A DNA stretch of 64,000 bases from Streptomyces profundus (GTDB taxonomy: Bacteria; Actinomycetota; Actinomycetes; Streptomycetales; Streptomycetaceae): assembly GCF_020740535.1 (NCBI RefSeq), contig NZ_CP082362.1:6011501-6075500 (forward strand), in the 5' to 3' direction. The position numbers and the translations under genes are program-made. The notes beneath the pieces were generated by a model. It did no database searches and was not told where the DNA came from. It saw nothing but the letters and a program-made list of their open reading frames with translations. Of the stretch, positions 8,416 through 16,892 are shown one piece after another (within the stretch, counting starts at the first letter, position 1; every line of letters starts with the position of its first letter).

Positions 8416-11400
8416 GACGAAGAGGTCTGGGAGCGCGGGCCGGAGCCGCCGCGCTCACCGCCATGCTGATGATCGGGGGTGGACTGACCGCCGGGGTCGC
8501 CACCGCCAGCGACACCGGGTTGGCCGCCGGGGCGCCAGCGACGGCCAGCAGCGTCGACGGCGAGCGCCTCGCCGCGCATGTCACCGACGGCGACCAGGGC
8601 AGCTACTGGGAGAGCGCCGCCGACGAGTTCCCCGCGTGGGTGGCCGTCGACCTCGGCGAGGTGGCCCGCGTCGACGGCGTGGTGCTCAGCCTGCCGGCCG
8701 ACTGGGAGAGCAGGGAGCAGACGGTCGCCGTGCACGGAAGCATGGACGGCACCACCTTCACCACGCTGGCCAACGCCGCGACCCACGCCTTCGAGCAGGG
8801 CTCGGAGAACCGGGTGACGATTCCGCTGCCCGCGCAGCGCACCCGGTTCGTCCGGCTGGAGATCACGGCCAACAGCGCTGCGGACAAAGCCCAGTTGGCG
8901 GAGCTGGAGGTGAACAGGGCCGCCGAGTCGGAGGAGAACCTGGCGCTCGGGGCGACGTTCACCGCCAGCAGTTCGGCCGAGGGCGGCGAGGCCCCCCTCG
9001 CCGGCGACGGCGAGCGGAGCACCTACTGGCAGAGCGAGAGCGGCGAACTGCCGCAGTGGGTGCGCGCCGACCTCGGGGCCTCGGTGCCGCTGAACCGGAT
9101 CGTGCTCGGCCTGCCGGGCGACTTCGAGCCGCGCACCCAGACGCTGACGCTCCAGGTGTCGCAGGACGGCACGGAGTTCACCGACCTCACCCCGGCCGAG
9201 GAGGCGCTCTTCGACGCCGAGGCCGGCGACAACACGGTGACCCTGGCCTTCGACAACACCACCGCCCGCCATGTGCGGGTGTGGGTCACCGGCAACACCG
9301 AGCAGGACGCCGCCCAGTTGGGCGAGCTGGAGATCTACGGCCCGACGGAGGGCGACACCGAGGCGCCCAGCGCACCCGGCGCCTTGACCAGCGCCGTCGC
9401 CGAGCCCGGACAGATCGGCCTGAGCTGGGAGGCCGCCGAGGACGACACCGGAGTGGCCGGCTACGAGATCTGGGCGGACGGGGTGCTGCGCACCACCGTC
9501 CCCGGCGACGCCACCACCCACACCGACACCCAGCCGGCGGACGCCACCGTCAGCTACACGGTGCGGGCGCTCGACGCGGCGGGGAACCGTTCGGCGGACA
9601 GCGAGACGGTCACCCACGAGGGTGAACTCAACGCCCAGGCCGTTGAGTTGGCGCGGGGCAAGCCGATCAGCGCGTCCTCCTTCGTGCACACCTTTGTCGC
9701 GGCCAACGCCAACGACGGTGACACGGACACCTACTGGGAGGGGGGCGCCTATCCGAGCGAGCTGACCGTCGAGTTGGGCGCCGAGGCCGAACTGGACTCG
9801 GTGGTAGTCCGGTTGAACCCGGGCAGCGCCTGGGGCGACCGCACCCAGCGGATCGCGGTGCTCGGCCGCTCCGGCTCGGGCGGCTTCGAAACGCTGGTCG
9901 CAGCCGCCGACTACGCCTTCTCCCCGACCACCGGGAACACGGTGACCATCCCGGTCAGCGGCCAGGCAGCCGATGTGCGGCTGGCCATCACCGCCAACTC
10001 CGGTGCGCCCGCAGGGCAGGTCGCCGAGCTGGAGGTGCACGGCGAGCCGGCCCCGAACCCCGACCTTGAGGTGGTCGCGCTGACCGCGACGCCGCCCGCC
10101 CCGCTGGAGTCCGACCCGGTGACCCTGACGGCGACCGTGCGCAACAGCGGCCCCGTCGCCTCGTCCGCCACCGAGGTGGCGTTCCTGGTGAACGGGGACG
10201 AGCAGGCCACCGCCGAGGTCGAGGGGCTTGAGCCGGGCGAAACCGCCGAGGTCTCGGCCGAGGTGGGCGTGTTCCCCGCGGGCGAGCTCACGGTGAGCGC
10301 CGTGGTCGACCCGGAGAACACCGTGGTCGAGCAGAACGAGGACAACAACACCTACGAGAGCCCCGAGCCGGTCGTGGTCGAGCCGGTGGCCAGCGCCGAT
10401 CTGGTGGTGGCCGGCGTCACCTGGGATCCGGCGAACCCGTCGGCCGGCGACGAGGTCGACTTCTCGGTGCGGCTGGCCAACCGGGGCACCCTGGACACGA
10501 CGGCCGGCGCCCACGAGATCACCCTGGCGATCGGCGACACCACGCTGACCGGCGAGTTCAACGGCGTGATCGCGGCCGGCAGCACCACATCGGCCATCGC
10601 GCTGGGGAGCTGGACGGCACAGGACGGCTCGTTCACCCTGGACACCACGGTCTCGGCGGACGCCAACGAGATCCCGGCCAAGCGCGGCAACAACACCGAC
10701 ACCCGCTCGTTCGCGGTCGGGCGCGGCGCGCAGATGCCGTACTCGATGTACGAGGCGGAGGACGCGACGACCGGCGGCGGCGCCGAGGTGGTCGGCCCCA
10801 ACCGGGACGTCGGCGACATCGCGGGCGAGGCGTCCAACCGCCAAGCCGTGACGCTCGAATCGACCGGGGACTATGTCGAGTTCACCACCGGGGCGAGCAC
10901 CAACACCCTGGTCACCCGGTTCTCCATCCCCGACAGCCCGAGCGGCGAGGGGATCGACAGCACCCTCAACGTCTATATCGACGGCGAGCCGCACGCCCCG
11001 CTCCAACTGACCTCGCGCTACGCCTGGTTGTACGGGGACGAGGCCAACCCGGGGAACTCGCCCGGCAGCGGCGGGCCGCGCCATATCTATGACGAGGCGC
11101 ATCTGCTGCTGGACCGGACCGTGCCGGCCGGCAGCACCATCAGGCTCCAGAAGGACGCGGAGAACGACACCGAGTACGCCATCGACTTCATCAGCCTGGA
11201 GCAGGTGGCGCCGCTGCCCAACCCGGACCCGGCCGCCTACACCGAGCCGGAGGGCTTCACCCACCAGGACGTGCAGAACGCGCTCGACCGGGTGCGGATG
11301 GACACCACCGGAACCCTGGAGGGCGTCTACCTCCCGCCGGGCGACTACGAGACGTCCAACAAGTTCCAGGTCTACGGCGGCGCGGTCGACGTGGTGGGCG

Positions 11401-12401
11401 CCGGCGTCTGGTACACCCGCTTCCACGCGCCGACCACCCAGACCAACACGGACATCGGCTTCCGCGCCGACTCCACGGCCGGCGGCTCGCGGTTCGCGCA
11501 CTTCGCCTACTTCGGCAACTACACCTCGCGGATCGACGGCCCAGGAAAGGTGTTCGACTTCTCCAATGTCGCGGACATCGTGATCGACGACATCTGGGTC
11601 GAGCACATGGTCTGCCTCTACTGGGGCGCCAACACCGACCGCGTCACCATCAGCAACTCGCGCATCCGCAACCTGTTCGCCGACGGCCTCAACATGACCA
11701 ACGGCAGCACGGACAACCATGTCACCAACAACGAGGCGCGGGCGACCGGCGACGACAGCTTCGCGCTGTTCTCGGCGATCGACGCGGGCGGCGCCGACGA
11801 GACCGGCAACGTCTACGAGAACCTGACCTCGCTGCTGACCTGGCGCGCGGCTGGCCTGGCGGTCTACGGCGGCTACGACAACACCTTCCGCAACATCCGT
11901 ATCGCGGACACCCTGGTCTACTCGGGCATCACCATCAGCTCGCTCGACTTCGGCTACCCGATGAACGGATTCGGTGAGATCCCGACCAACTTCGAGAACA
12001 TCACCATCGAGAGAGCCGGCGGTCACTTCTGGGGCGACCAGGTCTTCCCCGGCATCTGGCTCTTCTCCGCCTCGGAGGTGTTCCAGGGCATCAGGGTCTC
12101 CGACGTGGACATCGTCGATCCCACCTATGTGGGGATCATGTTCCAGACCAACTACGTCGGCGGCCAGGCGGAGTACCCGGTGGCCGACACGATCCTCACC
12201 GACGTCACCATCAGCGGCGCGCGGCGCAGCGGTGACGCCTACGACCACAAGTCGGGGATCGGCGTCTGGGCCAACGAGATGGCGGAGGCCGGTCAGGGGC
12301 CGGCGGTCGGCGAGGCCACGTTCAACAACCTGGTGCTCGACGGCAACGCGGAGGACTTCCGCAACACCACCTCCACCTTCGAGTTCCACCTCAACCCCTA
12401 G
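8412..12401 (+). CDS. Secreted multimodular glycanase, GH87-like beta-helix (alpha-1,3-glucanase/mycodextranase type)
   Basis: The 1329-residue protein starts with a Sec signal peptide (about residues 1-33). In order it shows two discoidin/F5-8C sugar-binding domains (about 38-170 and 172-308), a fibronectin III domain (315-405), a third discoidin domain (413-545), two CARDB spacers (548-655, 656-773), a CBM6/35-like domain beginning YSMYEAEDA (776-935) and a C-terminal right-handed beta-helix (940-1329). The helix contains GAGVWYT, FADGLNMTNGS and ATGDDSFAL; the Asp and Asp-Asp positions fit the GH87 catalytic acids. Another polysaccharide hydrolase or lyase of the pectate-lyase fold is the alternative. 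It is not part of the polyketide cluster. Confidence 0.7.
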   Translation: MRRRGLGARAGAAALTAMLMIGGGLTAGVATASDTGLAAGAPATASSVDGERLAAHVTDGDQGSYWESAADEFPAWVAVDLGEVARVDGVVLSLPADWESREQTVAVHGSMDGTTFTTLANAATHAFEQGSENRVTIPLPAQRTRFVRLEITANSAADKAQLAELEVNRAAESEENLALGATFTASSSAEGGEAPLAGDGERSTYWQSESGELPQWVRADLGASVPLNRIVLGLPGDFEPRTQTLTLQVSQDGTEFTDLTPAEEALFDAEAGDNTVTLAFDNTTARHVRVWVTGNTEQDAAQLGELEIYGPTEGDTEAPSAPGALTSAVAEPGQIGLSWEAAEDDTGVAGYEIWADGVLRTTVPGDATTHTDTQPADATVSYTVRALDAAGNRSADSETVTHEGELNAQAVELARGKPISASSFVHTFVAANANDGDTDTYWEGGAYPSELTVELGAEAELDSVVVRLNPGSAWGDRTQRIAVLGRSGSGGFETLVAAADYAFSPTTGNTVTIPVSGQAADVRLAITANSGAPAGQVAELEVHGEPAPNPDLEVVALTATPPAPLESDPVTLTATVRNSGPVASSATEVAFLVNGDEQATAEVEGLEPGETAEVSAEVGVFPAGELTVSAVVDPENTVVEQNEDNNTYESPEPVVVEPVASADLVVAGVTWDPANPSAGDEVDFSVRLANRGTLDTTAGAHEITLAIGDTTLTGEFNGVIAAGSTTSAIALGSWTAQDGSFTLDTTVSADANEIPAKRGNNTDTRSFAVGRGAQMPYSMYEAEDATTGGGAEVVGPNRDVGDIAGEASNRQAVTLESTGDYVEFTTGASTNTLVTRFSIPDSPSGEGIDSTLNVYIDGEPHAPLQLTSRYAWLYGDEANPGNSPGSGGPRHIYDEAHLLLDRTVPAGSTIRLQKDAENDTEYAIDFISLEQVAPLPNPDPAAYTEPEGFTHQDVQNALDRVRMDTTGTLEGVYLPPGDYETSNKFQVYGGAVDVVGAGVWYTRFHAPTTQTNTDIGFRADSTAGGSRFAHFAYFGNYTSRIDGPGKVFDFSNVADIVIDDIWVEHMVCLYWGANTDRVTISNSRIRNLFADGLNMTNGSTDNHVTNNEARATGDDSFALFSAIDAGGADETGNVYENLTSLLTWRAAGLAVYGGYDNTFRNIRIADTLVYSGITISSLDFGYPMNGFGEIPTNFENITIERAGGHFWGDQVFPGIWLFSASEVFQGIRVSDVDIVDPTYVGIMFQTNYVGGQAEYPVADTILTDVTISGARRSGDAYDHKSGIGVWANEMAEAGQGPAVGEATFNNLVLDGNAEDFRNTTSTFEFHLNP

Positions 12402-12453
12402 CGAGAGGTCGAGGGACAGGGCGGGGCCGTCCGGCGCTCTCCGGGCGGCCCGG

Positions 12454-12513
12454 CACCCCGGGAAGTGTCAACCGACGGTTGACACTTCCCGGGGTGTCAA
12501 CCTAAGGTTGACA
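12454..12513 (+). promoter_or_regulatory. Operator pair and leaderless promoter of the HTH/Clp-N gene
   Basis: Arms 12454-12474 and 12476-12496 are perfect 21-base inverted repeats around one base. Inside them is TGTCAACCG-A-CGGTTGACA (12466-12484). A second copy, TGTCAACCT-A-AGGTTGACA, spans 12495-12513, with centres 29 bp apart. The -35 TTGACA (12479-12484) lies in the first operator and the -10 TAAGGT (12503-12508, spacer 18) in the second. Transcription would start at the ATG at 12516, giving a leaderless message. The long hairpin may also terminate the upstream gene. Confidence 0.75.
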
Positions 12514-12515
12514 GC

Positions 12516-13271
12516 ATGACGGAACCCGTGGGAATGGCCTATCCCGTACGACTCGACGATCTGATCGACGCGATCAAGAAGGTGCACACCGACGCACTCG
12601 ACCAGCTCACGGACGCCGTGATCGCCGGCGACCACCTGGGTGAGCTGGCCGACCACCTGATCGGCCACTTCGTGGACCAGGCCCGCCGTTCCGGCGCCTC
12701 CTGGTCGGAGATCGGCCGCAGCATGGGCGTGACCAGGCAGGCCGCGCAGAAGCGGTTCGTGCCCAAGGACCCCGCAGGGCAGGGCGGCGCGAGTGCCGAG
12801 GACGGCGCCGGGCTCGACCCGAGCCAGGGCTTCGGCCGGTTCACCACCCGGGCGAAGAACGTGGTGATGGCGGCGCAGAACGAGGCCAACGCGGCGCGCA
12901 ACGACGAGATCACACCGGCACATCTGGCGCTCGGGCTGCTCGCCGAGCCCAAGGGCGTCGCGGTGCTCGCCATCGAGAGCCGGGGGGTGACCCCCGAGGC
13001 GCTGCGCGAGGCGCTGGTCGCCACCCTCCCGGCAGCCGCCGGCGAGGTGCCCGCGCTGATCCCCTACGACGCGGGCTCGCGCAAGGCCCTGGAGCTGACC
13101 TTCCGGGAGGCACTGCGCCTCGGGCACAACTACATCGGCACCGAGCACATCCTGCTGGCGCTGCTGGAGTTCGAGGACGGCGAGGGGCCGCTGCACGGCC
13201 TGGGCATCGACAAGGCGGGGGCCGAGGCGTTTGTGACGGACCTGCTCAGCCAGCTGGTCAAGGGGGACTGA
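12516..13271 (+). CDS. HTH and double Clp N-terminal domain protein
   Basis: The 251-residue protein has an N-terminal helix-turn-helix (WSEIGRSMGVTRQAAQKRF, about residues 65-83) and, after a Gly/Ala-rich linker, a Clp N-terminal domain (about 105-250) with the typical EHILLALLEF repeat. There is no AAA+ ATPase part. Clp-N domains bind ClpP adaptors or substrates, so this looks like a DNA-binding protein coupled to the Clp system. The operators over its own promoter strongly suggest autoregulation. No ribosome site is present, in agreement with a leaderless start. The stop is 28 bases from that of the convergent radical SAM gene. Confidence 0.85.
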   Translation: MTEPVGMAYPVRLDDLIDAIKKVHTDALDQLTDAVIAGDHLGELADHLIGHFVDQARRSGASWSEIGRSMGVTRQAAQKRFVPKDPAGQGGASAEDGAGLDPSQGFGRFTTRAKNVVMAAQNEANAARNDEITPAHLALGLLAEPKGVAVLAIESRGVTPEALREALVATLPAAAGEVPALIPYDAGSRKALELTFREALRLGHNYIGTEHILLALLEFEDGEGPLHGLGIDKAGAEAFVTDLLSQLVKGD

Positions 13272-13299
13272 CCGGCCCGAGGGGCACGGCGTCGGCGGA

Positions 13300-14337
13300 T
13301 CACATCAGCGTCAGCTGGGTGTCCGCCGGCGCCGGCGTGGGCGCGGGCTCCACGGGGGCCGCGGGCTCGGGGGAGCGGTGCGCGCCCGGCCGGCTCGGGC
13401 CTATCCCGCACTCGGCGGCGGCCTCGTGCACCTCGCGGGTGATCCGCCGCTGATACCACTTGGGGGCGTAGGCGCCATCCGCGTAGAGCGCCTCGTAGCG
13501 GCGGACCAGGCGCGGATGGTGTCGCGCCAGCCAGGCCATGTACCACTCCCTGGCCCCGGGGCGCAGATGCAGCGCCAGCGGGGTGACGGAGGAGGCGCCG
13601 GCCTCCGCGATCGCCCGCACCGTGCGCCGTAGCTGGTCGGGGGAGTCCGCCAGATAGGGCAGCACCGGGGCCATCAACACCGAACAGGGGATGCCGTGTT
13701 CGCGGAGCGTGCGGACGATGTCGAGCCGCCGCTCGGGCGCCGGGGTGCCCGGCTCGACCGCGCGCCACAGCGTCTCGTCCAGCAGGCCGACGGAGACGGA
13801 GATCCCCACCTCCGTGACGGCGGCGGCCTCGCGCAGCAGCGGCAGGTCCCGCAGGATCAGCGTGCCCTTGGTGAGGATGGAGAACGGGTTGGCCCGATCC
13901 CTGAGCGCCGCGATGATCCCCGGCATCAGCCGATAGCGGCCCTCGGCGCGCTGGTAGCAGTCGACGTTGGTGCCCATCGCGATGTGCTCGCCGCGCCAGC
14001 GGGCGGCGCCCAACTCGCGGCGCAGCAGCTCGGGCGCGTTCACCTTGACCACGATCTGGGTGTCGAAGTCGAGCCCCGTGTCGAGGTCCAGATAGCCGTG
14101 CGTCTTCCTGGCGAAGCAGTAGACGCAGGCGTGGGTGCAGCCGCGGTACGGGTTGACGGTGTAGGTGAACGGCATCCGGGAGGCGCCGGGCACGCGGTTG
14201 ACGATGGACTTGGCGCGCACCTCGTGGAAGGTCACGCCCCGGAACTCGGGGGTGTCGATGGTCCGGCTGACCACATCGCTGCCGAAGAGCGCGGGGGGTG
14301 CCCCCGCCGATCCCTCGCTCAGCTGGTTCCAGCGCAT
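13300..14337 (-). CDS. Rv2578c-family radical SAM protein
   Basis: The 345-residue protein carries RGCTHACVYCF, a C-x3-C-x2-C motif for the 4Fe-4S cluster of radical SAM enzymes, followed by a TIM-barrel-like body (GTNVDCYQ, ILTKGTL, VGISVSV). It belongs to the actinobacterial Rv2578c group, distantly related to spore photoproduct lyase; the substrate is unknown. The start at 14337 is fixed by AGGAGGG seven bases upstream; the frame is open to 14379. The C-terminus is Pro/Ala-rich and probably disordered. An SOS-box sequence in its promoter suggests a DNA-damage role. Confidence 0.85.
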   Translation of the reverse strand: MRWNQLSEGSAGAPPALFGSDVVSRTIDTPEFRGVTFHEVRAKSIVNRVPGASRMPFTYTVNPYRGCTHACVYCFARKTHGYLDLDTGLDFDTQIVVKVNAPELLRRELGAARWRGEHIAMGTNVDCYQRAEGRYRLMPGIIAALRDRANPFSILTKGTLILRDLPLLREAAAVTEVGISVSVGLLDETLWRAVEPGTPAPERRLDIVRTLREHGIPCSVLMAPVLPYLADSPDQLRRTVRAIAEAGASSVTPLALHLRPGAREWYMAWLARHHPRLVRRYEALYADGAYAPKWYQRRITREVHEAAAECGIGPSRPGAHRSPEPAAPVEPAPTPAPADTQLTLM

Positions 14338-14358
14338 GGGTGAACCCTCCTCGCCGCC

Positions 14359-14401
14359 GTGTTCTCGGTAATAGAACACAGGTTCGAAGGCGAGGTGTCA
14401 A
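14359..14401 (-). promoter_or_regulatory. Promoter with LexA-type SOS box
   Basis: On the minus strand TTGACA (14401-14396) is a perfect -35. GAAC-ACAG-GTTC at 14374-14385, flanked by GA, matches the actinobacterial LexA site GAAC-N4-GTTC and covers the spacer and -10. A second inverted repeat, GTGTTCT-N7-AGAACAC, spans 14359-14379. Confidence 0.6.
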
Positions 14402-14534
14402 GCCGATTTGGTCGGGGACGTCCGAAGTGGAAGGCTTGTCGAAGGTTCCATCTGCTCGACGCACCGTCCAACACACCGCCCGACAAACGGGTTTCACCGA
14501 CACACGGGTTCACCGACGCATGGGGAGTGCTCGC

Positions 14535-15005
14535 ATGGCGCAGATCGAGGTTGTCGCACGCCGGGAGATCGCGGCGCGGCCGGAGGAGGTGTACGCCGCC
14601 CTCGCCGACTTCAGGGAGGTCCACCCCCGGCTGCTGCCCGAGGAGTTCACCGACTACGAGGTCCGCGAGGGCGGCCACGGCGAGGGCACCGTGGTCTTCC
14701 TGAAGCTGCACGCCACCAAGAAGCGGGTGCGCTCCTGCCTGCTGGAGATCTCGGAACCGGAGGAGCGCACCCTGGTCGAGACCGACCGGAACTCCACCCT
14801 GGTCACCACCTGGACCACGGCCCCGGCCGCCGCGGAGGGCCGCGCCGAGGAGACCGATGTGACGGTGCGGACCGTCTGGGAGGGCTCCGGCGGCATCGGC
14901 GGCTTCTTCGAGGGGATCTTCGCGCCCCGGGTGCTCAAGGGCGTCTACGAGCGGCTGCTGGCCAACCTCGCGGCCGAGGTGGAGAAGGAGAGCCGGCCCT
15001 CCTGA
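14535..15005 (+). CDS. SRPBCC family protein
   Basis: The 156-residue protein has the START/SRPBCC layout: an N-terminal beta strand (IEVVARREIAARPEEVYAALADF), a curved sheet and a long C-terminal helix (LKGVYERLLANLAAEVEKE). These proteins bind hydrophobic ligands; no catalytic role can be assigned. ATG at 14535 is preferred because GGGGAG lies seven bases upstream; ATG at 14520 is in the same frame. Two near-identical 14-15 bp segments (GGGTTTCACCGAC and GGGTTCACCGAC) lie just upstream at 14487-14517 and may be regulatory. Confidence 0.8.
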   Translation: MAQIEVVARREIAARPEEVYAALADFREVHPRLLPEEFTDYEVREGGHGEGTVVFLKLHATKKRVRSCLLEISEPEERTLVETDRNSTLVTTWTTAPAAAEGRAEETDVTVRTVWEGSGGIGGFFEGIFAPRVLKGVYERLLANLAAEVEKESRPS

Positions 15006-15017
15006 CGCCGGCCCCCA

Positions 15018-15048
15018 GGCCGGGGGGCGGACGAGACCGCCCCCGGCC
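15018..15048. terminator. Bidirectional terminator between convergent genes
   Basis: GGCCGGGGGGCGG (15018-15030) pairs with CCGCCCCCGGCC (15037-15048) with one bulged G and a six-base loop, between two convergent stop codons. Confidence 0.7.
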
Positions 15049-15053
15049 TCGGG

Positions 15054-15845
15054 TCAGCCGACGTGCAGGCTCATCCCCGCCGTGCCGGGGCGCTCCCTGC
15101 CGGGACGCAGCACCAGATCCCGGGTGTAGTCCTCGTCGCGCAGGCTCAGATAGGGCACGGGCCGTTCGGTGAAGAGCCCCGCCAGCCGCTCCCGGTAGGC
15201 CGCGGTCACCCGGGCGAATCCCTCCTCGTCCAGGTCGGTCGCGTCATGGACGGGGAACGGCTCCAGCACGGTGAGACCGGTGAAGAACAACACCCCGTGC
15301 TGGAGCGGAAAGAGCACCTCGGCCAGCGGGCCGTGGATGCCGCGTCCGGAGAGCGAGGGCTCGCCGGCGCCGATGGTCACCGAGATCAGCGCCCGGCGGC
15401 CGGCCAGGGTGCCGTCGCCGTACTTGGGCATCGAGCTGTCGCCATAGCCGAAGCCGGCGGTGAACACCCGGTCGAACCAGCCCTTGAGGATCGCCGGCAC
15501 CGAGAACCACCACAGCGGGAACTGGAACACCACGGCGTCGGCCCACAGCAGCTTCTCCTGCTCGGCCCGCACGTCGGCCGTCAACGTTCCGCCGTCGAAC
15601 GCCAGCTGGGAGGCGCTGGCCACATCGAGCCGCTCGGCGGGGTCGTGGGCGGGGTAGTCGTCGCCGTCGACCGACGCCTTCCACTTCATCGCGTAGAGGT
15701 CGGAGGTCCGCACCTGGTGGCCGGCGGCGCGCAGCTCCGCTTCGGCGAAGGAGGCGAGCGAGGTGGTCAGCGAACGGGGCTCGGGGTGGGCATGGACGAT
15801 CAACACCTTGCGGCCGGTCCCGGCCGCGTTGTCATGCGTGGTCAT
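15054..15845 (-). CDS. NAD(P)H:quinone oxidoreductase, flavodoxin-like fold
   Basis: The 263-residue protein begins with a flavodoxin-like FMN/FAD site (KVLIVHAHPEPRSLTTSL) and has the family segment FQFPLWWFSVPAILKGWFDRVF, typical of the NQO1/MdaB group. It should perform two-electron reduction of quinones or similar electrophiles in the cytosol. It is divergent from an MmyB-type regulator, a recurrent Streptomyces pairing in which the regulator controls the oxidoreductase. ATG at 15845 follows the family N-terminus; the ribosome site is weak. Confidence 0.88.
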   Translation of the reverse strand: MTTHDNAAGTGRKVLIVHAHPEPRSLTTSLASFAEAELRAAGHQVRTSDLYAMKWKASVDGDDYPAHDPAERLDVASASQLAFDGGTLTADVRAEQEKLLWADAVVFQFPLWWFSVPAILKGWFDRVFTAGFGYGDSSMPKYGDGTLAGRRALISVTIGAGEPSLSGRGIHGPLAEVLFPLQHGVLFFTGLTVLEPFPVHDATDLDEEGFARVTAAYRERLAGLFTERPVPYLSLRDEDYTRDLVLRPGRERPGTAGMSLHVG

Positions 15846-15912
15846 GCCCACAGTTCTCGCAGCTCGGCCGGGCCCCAGCCAGAGCCCGGTGTGACCGGCG
15901 GACCGGCGTTCC

Positions 15913-15929
15913 TGGTAACGGCGGTACCA
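15913..15929. promoter_or_regulatory. Candidate operator between the regulator and the quinone reductase
   Basis: TGGTA-N7-TACCA forms an inverted repeat (15913-15917 and 15925-15929) in the 127-bp divergent region, 43 bases before the regulator start and 67 before the reductase start. This is a plausible site for the adjacent HTH protein; no direct evidence exists. Confidence 0.4.
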
Positions 15930-15972
15930 CCCTCGCGGGGCCGCGAACGCGTACGGGGGACATACTGAGAAA

Positions 15973-16869
15973 ATGGCGTCGGAGACACTCAGGGACAGCG
16001 GCCGGGAGTTGGGGGCCTTTCTCCAGGCACGCCGGGCGCGGATCGCCCCGGAGAGCGTGGGCATCGGCGGCGCGCGCCGCCGCCGGGTGCGTGGCCTGCG
16101 CCGCGAGGAGCTGGCGCAGCTCGCCGGGATCAGTGTGGACTACTACGTGCGGCTGGAGCAGGGGCGGGCCAACCAGCCCTCCGCCGAGGTGCTGGACGCG
16201 CTGGCCGGGGCGCTCCGCCTCGACCACACCGCGCGCGCCCATCTGGTGGCGCTGGCCAACCGGCCGCGCGCCGTCCTCCCGCGCCCCGCGCCCTCGCCTG
16301 GCCCGATCACGGCCGGGCTGCGCCGGGTGCTGGACGGGATGGGCGAGCTGCCGGCCGTGGTGATCGACGAGCGGCTCCAGCTGCTCGCCTGGAACGCGCT
16401 GGGCTCCGCCCTCTTCGGCCGGCTCGACGAGCCGGCCGTCAGGGACCGCAACCAGGCCCGCTACCTGCTGCTCGACCCCTCGGCGAAGAAGACCTTCCTC
16501 GACTGGCCGGAGCGCTGCCAGGAGGTGGTCGCCCTGCTGCGGCACGCCGTGGGGCGTTACCCCGAGGACAGCCAACTCGCCGAGCTCGTCGCCGAGTTGG
16601 CCGAGCACAGTGCGGACTTCAGGGCTCGCTGGGCGGCCGGGGACGTGCGGATGTGCGGGGTGGGGAGCAAGCGTTTCTGGCATCCGGTGGTCGGCCCGCT
16701 TGAGCTCGACTACGAGACGCTGCATGTGCCGCCGCTGCCAGGCCGGATGGGGCAGCAGCTCCAGGTGTTCAGCGCCGCCCCCGGCACCGAGGGCGTCGAG
16801 GCCCTGCGCCGGCTCGCCGAGGAGGTGAACGGCGCACGCGGGGGCGCGCGCGATCTGGCTGTGGGCTGA
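15973..16869 (+). CDS. MmyB-like XRE family transcriptional regulator
   Basis: The 298-residue protein has an N-terminal XRE helix-turn-helix (RGLRREELAQLAGISVDYYVRLEQGRANQPS, about residues 40-70) and the C-terminal ligand-binding domain of MmyB-like regulators (LAWNALGSALFG, about residue 140, through FWHPVVGPLELDYETL). This domain is PAS-like and has been reported to bind fatty-acid-like ligands in a homologue. It probably controls the divergent quinone reductase and itself. The start lies only ten bases after a TATGxT-poor promoter region, so leader length is uncertain. Confidence 0.88.
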   Translation: MASETLRDSGRELGAFLQARRARIAPESVGIGGARRRRVRGLRREELAQLAGISVDYYVRLEQGRANQPSAEVLDALAGALRLDHTARAHLVALANRPRAVLPRPAPSPGPITAGLRRVLDGMGELPAVVIDERLQLLAWNALGSALFGRLDEPAVRDRNQARYLLLDPSAKKTFLDWPERCQEVVALLRHAVGRYPEDSQLAELVAELAEHSADFRARWAAGDVRMCGVGSKRFWHPVVGPLELDYETLHVPPLPGRMGQQLQVFSAAPGTEGVEALRRLAEEVNGARGGARDLAVG

Positions 16870-16892
16870 GCGCGGCGGTAACGTCTCCCCCC

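Noticed and set aside
8343..12389. 1348-codon open frame antisense to the glycanase
   Set aside because: It is a shadow of high GC3 on the opposite strand: Val/Gly/Arg/His-rich text, no domain, no ribosome site, full overlap with a well-supported gene.
12454..12496. Pure terminator reading of the long palindrome
   Set aside because: It may terminate the glycanase transcript, but a second copy of the core and promoter hexamers inside both repeats make an operator role more likely.
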